DNA from: Butyriboletus loyo
Taxonomy: Eukaryota > Basidiomycota > Agaricomycetes > Boletales > Boletaceae
Length of the DNA stretch: 64,000 bases
Reading direction: 5' to 3'
NCBI GenBank assembly: GCA_038093515.1
Contig: JBBPSI010000048.1
Coordinates: forward strand, 62,001 to 126,000
Shown here: one piece after another, positions 1 to 11,351 of the stretch
Numbering within the stretch: position 1 is the stretch's first letter
How the letters are laid out: each line of letters starts with the position of its first letter
Program-made: the position numbers and the translations under genes
Notes under the pieces: generated by a model
The model's input: only the letters and a program-made list of their open reading frames with translations
Databases searched by the model: none
What the model was told of the DNA's origin: nothing

Positions 1-2213
1 TCATGTCGCGTGCATCTACGATCTCAGAACCCATCTTCAAATATCGTCCTCCAACACTTGGAGCCCATCTTCCAAGTGTGCAAATCATGTCTGTGGATAT
101 CCTCCCGTCCAGCTTACCGTTGGACGCATCCGAACATTTCTCTTGTGTGTTGATGCCTTACTTGAAGGCAGTGATACAAGAGTACCGGGGTCAACCTGTG
201 GACCAGCAGTACTTCGAGGCTTTGAAGATGGCCACCGTCGCCAAAGATGGCCAACTTCAGGGAAATCATGCCTGGCTGGAAGCACCCCTTGGTGAGTGGC
301 GACGGTCCACTGCTAAGCTGGAGGGTTCCTCGAGGAAAAAGAAAGTCCTCATGCTTGGGAGTGGGATGGTTACCGGACCTGCGGCGCAGGAACTATGCAA
401 GCGTTCAGACGTAGAGTTGGTCGTCGGTCAGTAGTCCATCTGTATTGTATTCTACCTCCGCGGACTTATTGCGATCATCGTGTACACCCACCATGTTCGA
501 CTACTAGCGGGCAATTCGCGCGCAGAAGTTGAGGATTTAATCCGGGGACTCTCTAACGCCAGTGCATGTGTGCTGAACGTCGAGGACAGAGAGAAGGTCT
601 CGCAGCTCATCGAGGATGCCGATATCGTCATTAGGTGGGTTGAATTTGATGTCATGAATCGGAACGCTCAGATAACGTGCGCGGTCTGTAGCCTTCTGCC
701 AGTGCCGTTCCACCCATCCATAGCCGAGCTATGCATCCGGCATGGTAAGCACATGGTCACAGCGTCATACATATCACCCGCCATGCGCGCCTTGCATGAT
801 CGGTACGTCCATCTTTACCCCAACATTTCATCCAGCGCTTACTGATGTTGTACTCCCCAGCGCGGAATCTGCCAACGTCGTATTGTTGAACGAGATCGGC
901 TTAGACCCTGGTATCGACCACTGTTCGGCGCTCTCGTTGCTCAAGCAGCTAGAGAAAGAGAATAAACGGGTTCTCTCATTCACTTCGTTCTGTGGCGGTC
1001 TCCCCGCTCCAGAGGCATCGAACGTCCCACTGGGGTACAAATTTAGCTGGAGTCCGAGAGGCGTGCTCAACGCCGCACTCAACGGCGCTAAATTTAAGCT
1101 CAATGGGGAGGTATGCGCAACTATCGACGTCTGGCGTTCATTCGTTCTGCTCTGACTTGAATTTGATAGGTCACAGAGATTTCCGGAAATAACGTATTGA
1201 AACACCACTTCCCCGACGTCCCTATCTCCAACGTGTTGAAGTTGGAGGGTATTGCCAACAGGGATAGTCTTCCATACGCGGATACGTACGGACTTGGGAA
1301 GCTCGATGACCTGCGAACGGTCTTGCGAGGTACTCTGAGGTGCGCCGACCGACGTACATCCATCTCGATGCACCATCTCATACATGATACAATACACAGA
1401 TACCCCGGGTTTGCTCACCTGATGCATTCGTTCAAATCCATGGGGCTGTTGGACACGGATCCGTCCTCCCACGTCTTACCCCGGTCCTGGTCAGAGTTTG
1501 CCCGACTCGCGTTAGGGAAACGGATGGGCGAGGACGTCCCTGCGGATCCGAGCTCCCTCGCCTCTGCGCTGTCCAGCGTCGTTCCAAACCAACGGCACCG
1601 CGAAGGCGCGCTGGAAGCGCTACGATGGTTCGGTCTTGCACCCTCGGTCTCTTGGGGCGCCGTGGCGACTCGGACGAAGAACGACCTGCCGCCGTTACCT
1701 CGCAAGCCCACCGCGCCAATCGACCTCCTCACGCTCGTGCTCGCGCATAAGCTCAGGTACGCTCCTGGAGAACGAGACCTCGTCGTGCTCTCGCACGAGA
1801 TCGTCGCCCGACCTGTGTCGTCGTCGTCGTCGTTCGCGGGCCTGGGGGCCGAGGACGAAGCGGAGGTGTGTACGTATACATCCTCGTTGGTGTCGTATGG
1901 GACCGCGGGGGCCTCGGCCATGTCTAGGTGTGTCGGTCTTCCGGTGGCGTTTGCGACGCTGGCCATCTTGGATGGCAAGGTCGTGGGTAGGGGCGTTCAA
2001 GGTCCTACGGAGGAGACGTTGTATCGCGCAGTCTTGGATGGTCTGAAAGAGGTGGGCCTAGAGATGAAGGAGGGCGTAAGAAAGGGTTCTGGTATGGAAG
2101 CAAGACTCGGCGATGGGCTACGCAGCACGGGTTTGACACGGAATGATCAGGATGATGACGATTGGGATAATTGGGTGCCGGAGGCTCTCGACTTTGCTCG
2201 GTCATTCCACTGA
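1..2213 (+). CDS. AASS: Bifunctional aminoadipic semialdehyde synthase (lysine-ketoglutarate reductase/saccharopine dehydrogenase), 5'-truncated
   Basis: This is the 3' part of a fused LKR-SDH enzyme that converts lysine through saccharopine to aminoadipic semialdehyde and glutamate. The first visible exon (reading frame from base 3 to 426) holds the end of the LKR half, with the block SVDILPSSLPLDASEHF, and runs straight into the SDH Rossmann motif GSGMVTGPAA. Exons 508-634, 692-802, 861-1110, 1170-1339 and 1400-2213 follow; their phases join cleanly to give blocks such as KHMVTASYISPAM and NEIGLDPGIDH. The C-terminal SDH block LLTLVLAHKLRYAPGERD lies in the last exon, next to a Ser run encoded by a GTC repeat and followed by an acidic tail. 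The N-terminal LKR half lies before the window. In yeast the two steps are separate proteins (LYS1, LYS9), so the fusion points to the animal/plant-like form. Assignment is firm; a catabolic rather than biosynthetic role is inference. Confidence 0.85.
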
Positions 2214-2465
2214 CAATAATTAGTATTCCATACTCCATGTTTCACTCGAAAACTCTAATCGATAGTTTATGAAACACAAGATACAAAACATGCAATAGAC
2301 AAGTAGACAAGGTATAGTGCAGCTCAACGCCACCGCAAATAGCATAGACATTGTGACGCGGTTCGAAAGTGAGCCTACGTCAAGAGAAAAAAATAGTAAG
2401 AAATCAAAATCAAAGTACCGCGTAGGTGATCTGCATGAGGGAGGGTAGCTCTAGTTCCCATGATG

Positions 2466-5400
2466 CTACAAGCAACCAGAGGCGTCCTCTTCCTTGTCCG
2501 GACCGGTCTTGACCATCTCGTCAGGTATACGAATATCCTCTGTCTGATCCTTGATATCTTGCTTGACTCTCTCCGCTATGACGACGCCAGTCTGTTCGCC
2601 GCCTCCGAGGGGACTGCTCTTGAATTTGTTCGTGCCTTTGGGGGATATGACCGGAGTTCGCAATACTGGCACCCTTGCATCACGGTTGTCGCTCGTGCCC
2701 GAAGTAGAGGGCGCTGTCGTAGAACCCGCGGCTTTACCATACGCAGTCGCGGCAGCTAAACGGCGTTTCCTGTCTAGTAGGATAGCTTCGAGGGAGGGTG
2801 CTGGAGAGGTGGTCCGGGACGCAGGGGGACTCATGAAGGTGATAAGTGGGGTATGGGTGTCAGAACTACTGATGGGGCGCTTCCTCATAGGCGTAGACAA
2901 AAGGATGCCAGGATCAGAGGTATTCTCAGATGCTGAGACGGCACCAGATTCTTTAGACATTTCCCCTTTGGCTTTGGGTTGGTCAGGGGTGGCCGTTATG
3001 GTTGTTTCCGGGCTCCCGAGGATGGTTGCTGACGCAGTTGGGGTAATAGCACTAGGCTCTACGAGTGTATTTGGCTGAGGTACTTGACTAGGCGTACCCC
3101 TAACGCGAGGACTTGGAGGAGCGCTGGTCGAACGTAGGAAGTTTAGACCACGGGTGTTGAGTGGACGGAGAATAGATCCTGTCGTGGTAGAGGTGTCTTT
3201 CATCCGAGGCGCGACACCGGAAGATGTTTCAGTTCCATTAGTATTAGCATGCTCGGATGGAACGAAGGACGACATAGTTCCGTTAGCAGCTTCGAAATCG
3301 AATTCATCATAAATTTCTTCACCAATCAGCTCTAAATGATTGATGTCAGAAATTGTAGGCATGAACAGAAGCCATGCTCGACCTTCAAGCACATCCTCGA
3401 GAGTAATGATACCGACTGGCATAATCGCGGGATCGATACCCTGCAGAAAGTCCTTGGCATCTTTCTTGGTCAAAAGAGCGTCAGCGGGCATGTTTTGTTC
3501 CAATCCAGTGCCGGGCTTCGGTAACCTTATCATCTGTTTATCCTTGGTATTACCACCTGTTTCCATTCCTTCTACTGGCCCTGCCTCAAGGTCCCTCTTT
3601 CGAGGCTGATGCCGCTGCTTGGATCTGACACCATTCCTCTCGCCATTGGATGGACCTTGGACTTCCTTCTCTGCATCGTTCAACCCTGCGGTAACATCAC
3701 CTTGGATCGTCGCCTCTGCTTCGGAGCCATCAACCAACGAGACGCCTTTGGAACGCTCTTTGCCATCCTCCGCACTTGCATTGTGCCTAGAATTAGATCC
3801 CTCTTCATCGCTAGAGTCGCTGGAGTCAGTGGAGTCACTAATGCCCACACTCTGACGCAGGCGCTGCGTGAGAGTACGCTTCGCAACCTTCTTGACGGAG
3901 GTAGCTTTTTCGACACTGAAACGAGAAACGATAGCCATGTGGGAACGGCCTTCTTGGAATATATCTAAAATGCCGAGCAAAGATTCGTTGTTTGGGACGA
4001 AAGGAACCTTGTTTAGAGGTATCTTGCGCAAAGGGACTGCATCTGGACGATTATTTGGATCAGAAATGCTTGCACAAAGAGGGCCATGCCTCTTTACCTT
4101 TGGGATCGAGCATGACGCACTGGCATAAGGTTAGATGGGTTATCGATGAGGGGGAAGCGGTAACATACATGTTTAACGAGAAGGATGCCGATAATTTTCT
4201 TGACCTTCTCCAAACGGCCAGACGAGTTCACGGCAACTTCTACCTCTTCGTACACGGGTACACGACTGTGACCGGTCAAGCAAATCTCCTTCACCGTGTC
4301 ATAGTCCAGCTTCGAGTCGATCGAAAGCATGAAAACATTATCGATGGGCGTCATGGCCTGTCCATATCGCACCTCAGGAGGTGATCATAATAGGAAACAA
4401 ACGGTTAGATTACCTGTTTCACGACCTTTTCTTGTAGATCAAGAGTAGCACCAATGATGGCGACAGTATCCGTCTTCAAGTCGCCACCGTGTGCAGACAT
4501 CGATGAATGCATTGCAATTAGCTCTTTGAGCTCTATGGAAATGAATTTGATAGTGTCATGGGGAGGATGGGCAGTGCACCGACCTGCTCTTCGGTAGATG
4601 ATACCGTGGTGTGGCCCAAGAACGAATTCGAGTAGTTTCGCGACGGGCCAGGATACGACACCCTTTTACGTTACACTTGTCAGTGGCTTGTACGTTGAAC
4701 AAATCATGGCCACAAAACGAACCAAGAGGTAGATCAAACCACGGGTGAAGCCAACCATTTTTGCACCCAAGTAGAGACCGTGGCGAGTGCAAAGAGACTG
4801 CGGTATGATTTCCGAAAAGCTGTCAAACAAACAGCATCAACAATCAGATTAAACGGGAAGAGAGATAATGGAAGAAGAATCTCGACTTTGGAAAAGGCAA
4901 AGATGCCGAATGACGTGGAAACGAATTCACACGCTGATATTAAAAACTCGTTTTGATGAACAGTGGAAAGCTTACATGACTATAAGGATCGTGCTGAGGA
5001 CGACACTCTGCGCGCTTCCGCCCAGAACGGGGTCGGAGATAATGGGCAGTGTCTCGTTCACGATCATGTTGGCCAGCAAGAGTGTCACCAAAAGAAGATG
5101 GCCATTCTCACGAATGGGTTTTATCTTGGCAGCGTAAATCTTCTGCTGACTGTGATGTGGGGAGGTGAATGAGTGTAGGGGTCGACGTGCATGAGAGGAT
5201 ACTGACGGGGAACCGCTGATGCTTAGCACGTTGAGCTGGGTCTCGTCCAAGCTCATGTAGCCTAATGTCAGACCGGCAAACACACCAGACAACAGGACGA
5301 GGACGGGGATGAGACAGGCAAAGACGATGAACTCGACACTGCGATGGTCTGATGTAGCCCGTTTCGCATAGGTGTGCAAGATGGTGAGCTCGTTGTTGGT

Positions 5401-5505
5401 GCCACCGAACTTGCGAAAGGTGTTGGGAACATGTTGGGACAATACGGACAATAGAGTGATGACGAGGCGGGAAGGCGGGGAGGAACGCAGGGGGGTCGGC
5501 ACCAT
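2466..5505 (-). CDS. MAM3: CNNM/MAM3-like membrane protein (DUF21 plus CBS domain pair)
   Basis: Homologue of yeast Mam3 and animal CNNM proteins, membrane proteins linked to metal-ion (Mg/Mn) homeostasis at vacuole or plasma membrane. The start chosen is the first ATG (5505), which begins a hydrophobic signal-like segment. Exons read on the minus strand: 5203-5505, 4976-5145, about 4733-4819, then several shorter ones to about 4172, ending in a long last part that contains a 51-base intron near 3380. Joined, they give the DUF21 blocks FAGLTLGYMSLDETQLNVLS and FSEIIPQSLCTRHGLYLGAK, then CBS1 (MTPIDNVFMLSID, GHSRVPVYE, IIGILLVKH) and CBS2 (LDPKDAVPLRKIPLNKVPFV, GRSHMAIVS, GIITLEDVLEELIGEEIYDE). 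A long Ser/Thr/Asp-rich low-complexity stretch sits inside CBS2 and another forms the C-terminus, as in other fungal members. The family call is secure; the transported ion is not shown by sequence. Confidence 0.88.
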
Positions 5506-5808
5506 TCGAAAGTGGGAGGTTAGTGGCAAGCGAGGCCCGAACACTTCGGTGCCTTATATGCCGCGGAAACTGGCATCCTACTAGTCACACGTATTAGGTA
5601 AAGTCTCCATTTCAGCATCGCGGCTGCGCATGAGAGAAATCCGCTATTATAATAGGTGGCCCATGCGAACGGTCATCCTGCGTTTGGGGGGGTTAGATCG
5701 GCTATGAAGTGCGATTTTATTATTTAAAATACATTCGGTCGCCGGACACGATGCCGGCTTGCGTCATGCTCTGGCTTTCCGTCCTCAGCCCCGGCGGTGT
5801 TGTCAACG
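5506..5808. promoter_or_regulatory. Shared upstream region of MAM3-like and MCP2-like genes
   Basis: These 303 bases separate two divergent start codons. They contain a 12-base perfect palindrome CTATTATAATAG at 5644-5655 and an AT-rich TATTATTTAAAATA stretch near 5717. No other element is recognisable. Promoter function is inferred from position only. Confidence 0.4.
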
Positions 5809-8033
5809 ATGTTTCTCCAACACTTCGGCACAAATTGGCAGCGGCTTGGAATGCGGTCCCTCAGGTCTCTCTCAACTTCACCACCCTACAAGTTTGGTAG
5901 ACGGTCCATCTACGTTGCAGCAACGATCGGCACCTTCTGGTTCCTCGACCAGGAATTCAATGCTTCTGCAGTGCGGCGCAACTTTCGCACCCTTTGGACA
6001 GTGAGTGTCTGCCTCTGTCGATCCGCAGCCCCCAAAAAGTGGTATTGCAACGAGCGTTCGATGGTAGCAGCCACTTTCGAACTTGCCGTCGACCGCGCCC
6101 ACTTGGCGAGTTCGTCATCGAAAACAACGCCTCTTGCAAGCCTGAGCCGGGAGCTGTGCCCGTTGTCATTTCATGTTGCCTTCCCACTTGATTAATTCAC
6201 ATCGCTGACGTTAGTGTTTCGTCCTAGTGTGCCATGATATCCCTAGACTACAAGCTCAACTTTCGGCCTGAAAAGGCAGACCGAATACCCCAACTTCACG
6301 CACGCGTAGCGGACAGGATGTATAATCTCTTCACGTCCAACGGTGGTCTCTATATCAAAATAGGTGCGCACATCGACCGAGTCACCATCCTTCTCTCACG
6401 CAGCTTTCACCCTCCAAGGTCAGGCCATCGGTGCTAACTCACCCCTCCTGCCACGCCCAATACAGGACAAATTCGCACGATTGTTCGATGACGCACCCCA
6501 GATACCCTATCCTGCCATCCTCTCTGTCTTCCGATCCGAGTTTGGCCGCCCTCCTGCTGGCCCTGATGGCATCTTTGACGTATTCGAAGAAGAAGCGATC
6601 GCAAGTGCCAGCGTTGCTCAAGTCCACCGCGCCAAGCTCAAATGTGGCGAATGGGTGGCGGTCAAGATCCAAAAGCCGGACGTGACGAAACAGATCGAAT
6701 GGGATCTCGGCGCATTTCGTGTCGTGATGTGGATATTCGAGAACTTCATGTTCGATCTGCCCGTCTATTTTGCTGTTGGTGCGTTATTCACTCAACCGTC
6801 AAAGTTTAGGATCAAGAGTGAGTTCTCACAATGTGCGCAGATTTCATCAATAGTCATCTGAGGCAGGAGTTGGATTTTGTGCAAGAGGCACAGAACGCGC
6901 GTGTCACTGCCCAGTTTGTCGCTGCCGAACCACGTCTTGCTCACAAGGTACACATACCCAAAGTTTACCCTGAATACTCGACAAAGAAGGTGCTCACTGC
7001 CGAATGGATCGATGGCGTGCGGCTAAGCGACCGTGCGGCAATTCAACGGCTGATGGGAGAGGAAGACCAGGATGCATTTGCTTCGAGTTCCAGGATTCAT
7101 CCCTCACTGGAAGGTGTTCGCTTGAAAGGCGGCGTCAGGTCTATCATGCAAACCATGGTGGAACTGTTCAGTGCACAAATGTTCAGCTGGGGATGGGTAC
7201 ACTGTGACCCACACCCTGGCAACATCATTATTCGACCTCATCCTTCGAACCCCAGGTATCCACAGCTTGTCTTGCTCGATCATGGATTGTATGTTCGTGT
7301 CGAGGAGTCGTTCAGGAAGCAGTATGCGACACTGTGGAGAGGCTTGTTGGCTGCTGACTGGCATGCAATTGAACGTGTGGCGACGTTATGGGGTATTGGC
7401 ACGCCGGATTTTTTTGCGAGTGCGACGTTGATGCGGCCGGTGAGGTATGGCAAGACAGGAAATGGGCATGGGAACGGGTCCATAGAAGGGTTGAATCAGT
7501 ATGAACAAAGCGTGCGGATGAAGGCCAAGCTGAAGCGGTTCTTGTTGGATACGGATAAAATGCCCAAGGAACTCATCTTCCTCGGAAGAAACATGAGGTA
7601 AGTAACTCGATGTGACGCCGTACCAGGACGACCGTTGACTGACGCATGCACCAGGATCGTGCAAGGTTGGTGCCCATAGGTCCAAGTAGTCCCTGTCGTA
7701 CTCGCCTGATTTTTCATTACAGGAAACAACCAAGTACTTGGCTCGCCTGTCAATCGTATCAAGATCACTGGATACTGGGCTTCCGCTTCCCTCATGACGT
7801 ATACGAATCTCACGTTGACAGAACGTGCAAAGGAGTACTGGCACTATCTCATGTTTCGGGGCGTCATGTTGTCCATCGATTTGATGTTCTGGACGAGCAA
7901 GGTGCGTCAGTGGGTTCTGCGTATGTTGGGCCGGTCGAGTATTGGGTTCGAAGACGAGCTGGAGAGAACCATGAGAGGCTTTGCAAAGAGTACGTTTGGA
8001 GTAGACGTTGCGCCGGGCGCCTTTGAGGGATAA
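5809..8033 (+). CDS. MCP2: ABC1/ADCK1-family atypical kinase, predicted mitochondrial
   Basis: UbiB/ABC1-family protein close to human ADCK1 and yeast Mcp2 (Cqd2), inner-membrane-associated proteins tied to mitochondrial lipid and coenzyme Q distribution. The ATG at 5809 opens a basic, Arg/Ser-rich presequence and a hydrophobic segment. Exons: 5809-6000, 6228-6363, 6419-6778, 6841-7597, an 11-base exon 7655-7665, and 7723-8033. Family motifs are intact: the KxGQ-type YIKIGQAIG, the Ala-rich loop EEEAIASASVAQVHRA, the lysine in VAVKIQKP, the catalytic-loop HCDPHPGNIIIRP and the metal-binding LLDHGLY. The tiny exon supplies the conserved string RIVQGNNQ. The first intron (227 bases) is long for this window and could hide an extra exon. 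The MCP2 versus another ADCK subgroup assignment is likely but not proven. Confidence 0.85.
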
Positions 8034-8142
8034 CTCAACTCTGTAGACTACTTGGACGATTAACTTATAACCAGGTCGGTTGGATGGTACTTAACAGATT
8101 ATTTAAACCACCTATGTTACACGAGCGTCGAAGTATTCTATT

Positions 8143-9708
8143 TTAATCTCCGTTGCACCACACGTTTCCCCATCTATCTTGTGCCACGCCAGTGCTACCG
8201 TTGCCCATCTCGCCGACTCGTCCGCTGTCTATGAATCCCACGCCATAGCTCCCCGCTGCATTGAACTTGGTCGTCGGACATTTGATACCAAGAAAGTACG
8301 GACATGCGCGGTCGACTGCATTGCACGTCTCGAGACAGGGCAACAAGGACGAGTAGTCATAACTCGCGTTTGGAAAGTAGAGATTTCGCGACGGTGAACC
8401 ACTCGGCTGTGGCTGGAGCGCCGAGACCGGGACGTGCGCCGTGCCCCCAAAAGGGAATGTCGTACTAGTGCTATTATCGCCTAGTGCGGGTTCGGAGCAG
8501 CGGGGGAACGAGACGCTGCAGAGCCAGGCGCGGTAGTGGGCTTGACAGTCTGCACAGGTTTGGAGAGGTGAGTAGAGATCACGTCCGCATGCGAACGTAG
8601 AGAGCATGGTGGTGAAATTGGTCATGTATTGGAGGAGGGGAGAGGAGATGTCGTCTGGGAGCGAAGAGGCGTCGTAACCGAATGCAGGGGCTGGTAGTGG
8701 TGGTAATGGTACGGCGTATGCGGTGCCAGGACAGTAGGGGAGAGAGTAGACGAGTGGACAGGGAAAGTTTGCTGATGGGATATATCGTCAGAGGGGGAAA
8801 GAGGGGTAGAAGGAGAAGCTTGCCAGATTTCGTCGTGAAGTAGATGGGACCGCTGACCTTGAGTGCGTCCTGGATGACATAGGCAGTGTAGTTAGTGCTG
8901 GGTGAGAGACCGGCGACGAGCCATTGTGATCTCCAGCCTTCAGGGCTTCGTAGCCATGGCTCGTTGCTGATTATCGAACCGGTCGATGATGGAGTGTTTA
9001 GTAGAGCACACGCGGTCTGCGGAAGGGACGAGAGCTGTGCAGAGGTGGGTGCTATGACAAGGGTGAAGTTGGGGAAGTGAGAGGGAACATCAGGAACAGA
9101 AATATTGGCTGGAGGTAGAGTATAGTTTGGGTAGCTTGGTTGCTCGATCGGTGCGGGAAGAAAGGCATGCGAAAAGAGAATGGCCTGGTTGGCGGTAGTA
9201 TCCCCTAGGAGGGGTAGTTGGTCGAGTACTTCGTACGTCGTGCCTAGCATCATCGAAGCAGTTGGTAGCAGGAACGCCAGAGACAATGTTCTGGAATACC
9301 GTTATCTGATACTGCAACTTGGAAGGGTCCTGGGTTGAGATCTTGGACGGAGAGCAGTCCGCCGGTTGACGCTGGTCCGGACCACTGGCCATTGCCGTCG
9401 TTGAGTTGAATCTCGAAGACGTCGGTACCACCTCCTGCTGTGGGAATGACGCCTGAGGTGCCATTTGAGAGAAAAAAGCGTGCAGATGAGGCTTGGGACG
9501 CGCAAATTGCGACGGATACGGTCAACTGCGGGGATGCAGGTAGAGCGAGGAGGGACGTCGGGGCAGAAATGGAAGAGAGCGAGTTGAGGGGGAGAACCTG
9601 CTGGGCGTTAACCAGGGCAATCACAGAGAGGAGGATCCATGACATGGCCATAGGCAAAGTCGCCACTCCAGCGACCACATTAACATTATGACCAAGCCTC
9701 GAAATCAT
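8143..9708 (-). CDS. MID1: Stretch-activated Ca2+ channel subunit Mid1
   Basis: Fungal Mid1, the extracellular regulatory subunit that works with the Cch1 pore in Ca2+ influx. Exons (minus): 9300-9708, 8824-9243 and 8143-8771. The second intron has a GC donor (G|GCAAGC) at 8822-8823, and only this junction restores the conserved run from FTTKS into ANFPCPL. The N-terminus is hydrophobic; translation may start at 9708 or at 9651, the latter giving a classical signal peptide ending near NAQ. Many N-glycosylation sites and the Cys-rich C-terminal region follow (FACGRDLYSP, TCADCQAHYRAWLC, PCLETCNAVDRACPYFLG), ending with AQDRWGNVWCN, a hallmark of Mid1 C-termini. No frame break was seen. Confidence 0.87.
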
Positions 9709-9793
9709 TTCCACGGTCTATGAACTAGACAATAATATATGGTGTTCAGGCGATGTAATTCGCCATCATGATAGCTCGTATACCACGATCATT

Positions 9794-11070
9794 TTAACTA
9801 TTCACGTCGCTCACACACTCCCAAACGCCCTTCAGGTTCTCCTTCCAAAGCGTCACCTTCCCGTCGCCACAGCTCACGGCAAGGATGTTGCCTGCGAGGC
9901 TCCACGACACGCGCCAAACAACATCAGGAAACTTGCCCGGTGTTGTCGGCATGTTCTGGGATGCAGTAGGAGTCGGGTCGAGAGCCGTCTTGACCCATGG
10001 TGCGGTCGGCGTGTCCTTGGTCCAAATGAGCACAGACTTGTCCTATGACAAAATAGAAACACAGAATATCAGAAACATATCGCACCTCTCCGTACAACAT
10101 ACCTGGGATGCAGTGGCTATATAGCTCCTCGGTAGTCCGATATTTGGCGCCCACGCGACGTCGCGCACCCAGTCTCCGTGTCCCTCGAGCGTCTCCTCCT
10201 CGACCCATGTCTGGGTGTCATCCCGAAAAGACCAGATCTTGACGAGGTTATCGCAGCCAGCGCTGGCGAAGCGTTTAAAAGGCGCGGGAGGAGTTGGCGC
10301 CCCGGGCTGATGAGGATGGATGAGCGAGCCAGGGTGGGTGGCCGGGGCCCAGGAGACAGCATTGCAGCCAATGGCGTGGCCGTTAAAGATATCGGCGACC
10401 CACTGGCCATCATCTGGAAAGGGTGTTCGGCAACAGTCAATAGAATCAGTAGGGTAGAGCGGACCTTTGAACGTGAGCACGGAGAGTTTTCCATCGGAAG
10501 AGGCGCAAGCCAAGATAGCACCTAGCTCATGGGGGGCCCAAGAGATAGAATTGACTACGCAATGTCAGAGGGCCAGATAGAGCACACATATGTAGGAGCA
10601 GGAAGCACCTGACGCGCTATGCAACGAGTGGTCCTTGATTTTCGTCCACGATCCCGGCGAAGGTCCTTGCGTTTGCTCTCTCCAGATGAGTACTTGGCCA
10701 TCGTACGAACACGATGCGAGGATATTACCGAACTTGGGGTGTGCCCATGCGACCTGCCAGACGGGGCCGGTGTGACTAGCAGGACAAGGACGTGAGTACG
10801 AGTCTCGGCGGATCTGTTGGACACGTACCCTTTGAGGGTTTGCCCTCCCGACTTGGACGGTTCACCGTCGACGACGTTGAAGACCTTGACGGTGCGGTCG
10901 GAAGAGCACGTGGCTAGTCGTTTTCCGTAGTAGTCAAGTTGAGCGTCGTGCTTGAAAGGGATAAGAATGACATGAATGCGTGCACGCTCGGAACGGAAAC
11001 GTATGCGTACGATCATGTCCTCGTGTGCGGTTTCGATTGGGACCGCATCGGTAGTCGTTGCGCTGACCAT
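9794..11070 (-). CDS. SEC13: SEC13 WD40 protein of COPII coat and nuclear pore Y-complex
   Basis: Beta-propeller protein shared by the COPII outer coat, the nuclear pore Y-complex and the SEA complex. Exons (minus): 11011-11070, 10829-10950, 10609-10775, then from 10554 through a 51-base intron to about 10107, and 9794-10042. Spliced blocks match Sec13 throughout: [20 protein letters not shown] at the N-terminus, [79 protein letters not shown] and [16 protein letters not shown]. Six WD-type blades are visible, the usual number. The gene is divergently arranged with valyl-tRNA synthetase, with 281 bases between start codons. Confidence 0.93.
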
Positions 11071-11351
11071 TTCGTCAAGCGTTCAAGTACAGTTACCTCG
11101 TGTACAAAGATTTCCCTGGTGGTTTGAATCTGAGGTACTGTCGAGAAAATAAGTTCGAGTCTGTATGTACGTGTTACAAGGATGAGCAGCAGGGGTTCCT
11201 TGCTTATATAAGCGGCATGCCCGCGTCGCGTGCGTTTGTCCATCCGCATGATAATGTGACTCGGATGCTAAAAGCATGCAGACATCGATATCTCCTCCAC
11301 TCCATCTCTCATCTGCGATCCCTCGCAACTCATAGACTTTCCATAGCGAAA

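Noticed and set aside
2551..3078. Plus-strand frames opposite the MAM3-like tail
   Set aside because: They are mirror frames of a Ser/Thr-rich coding exon on the other strand and show no family similarity.
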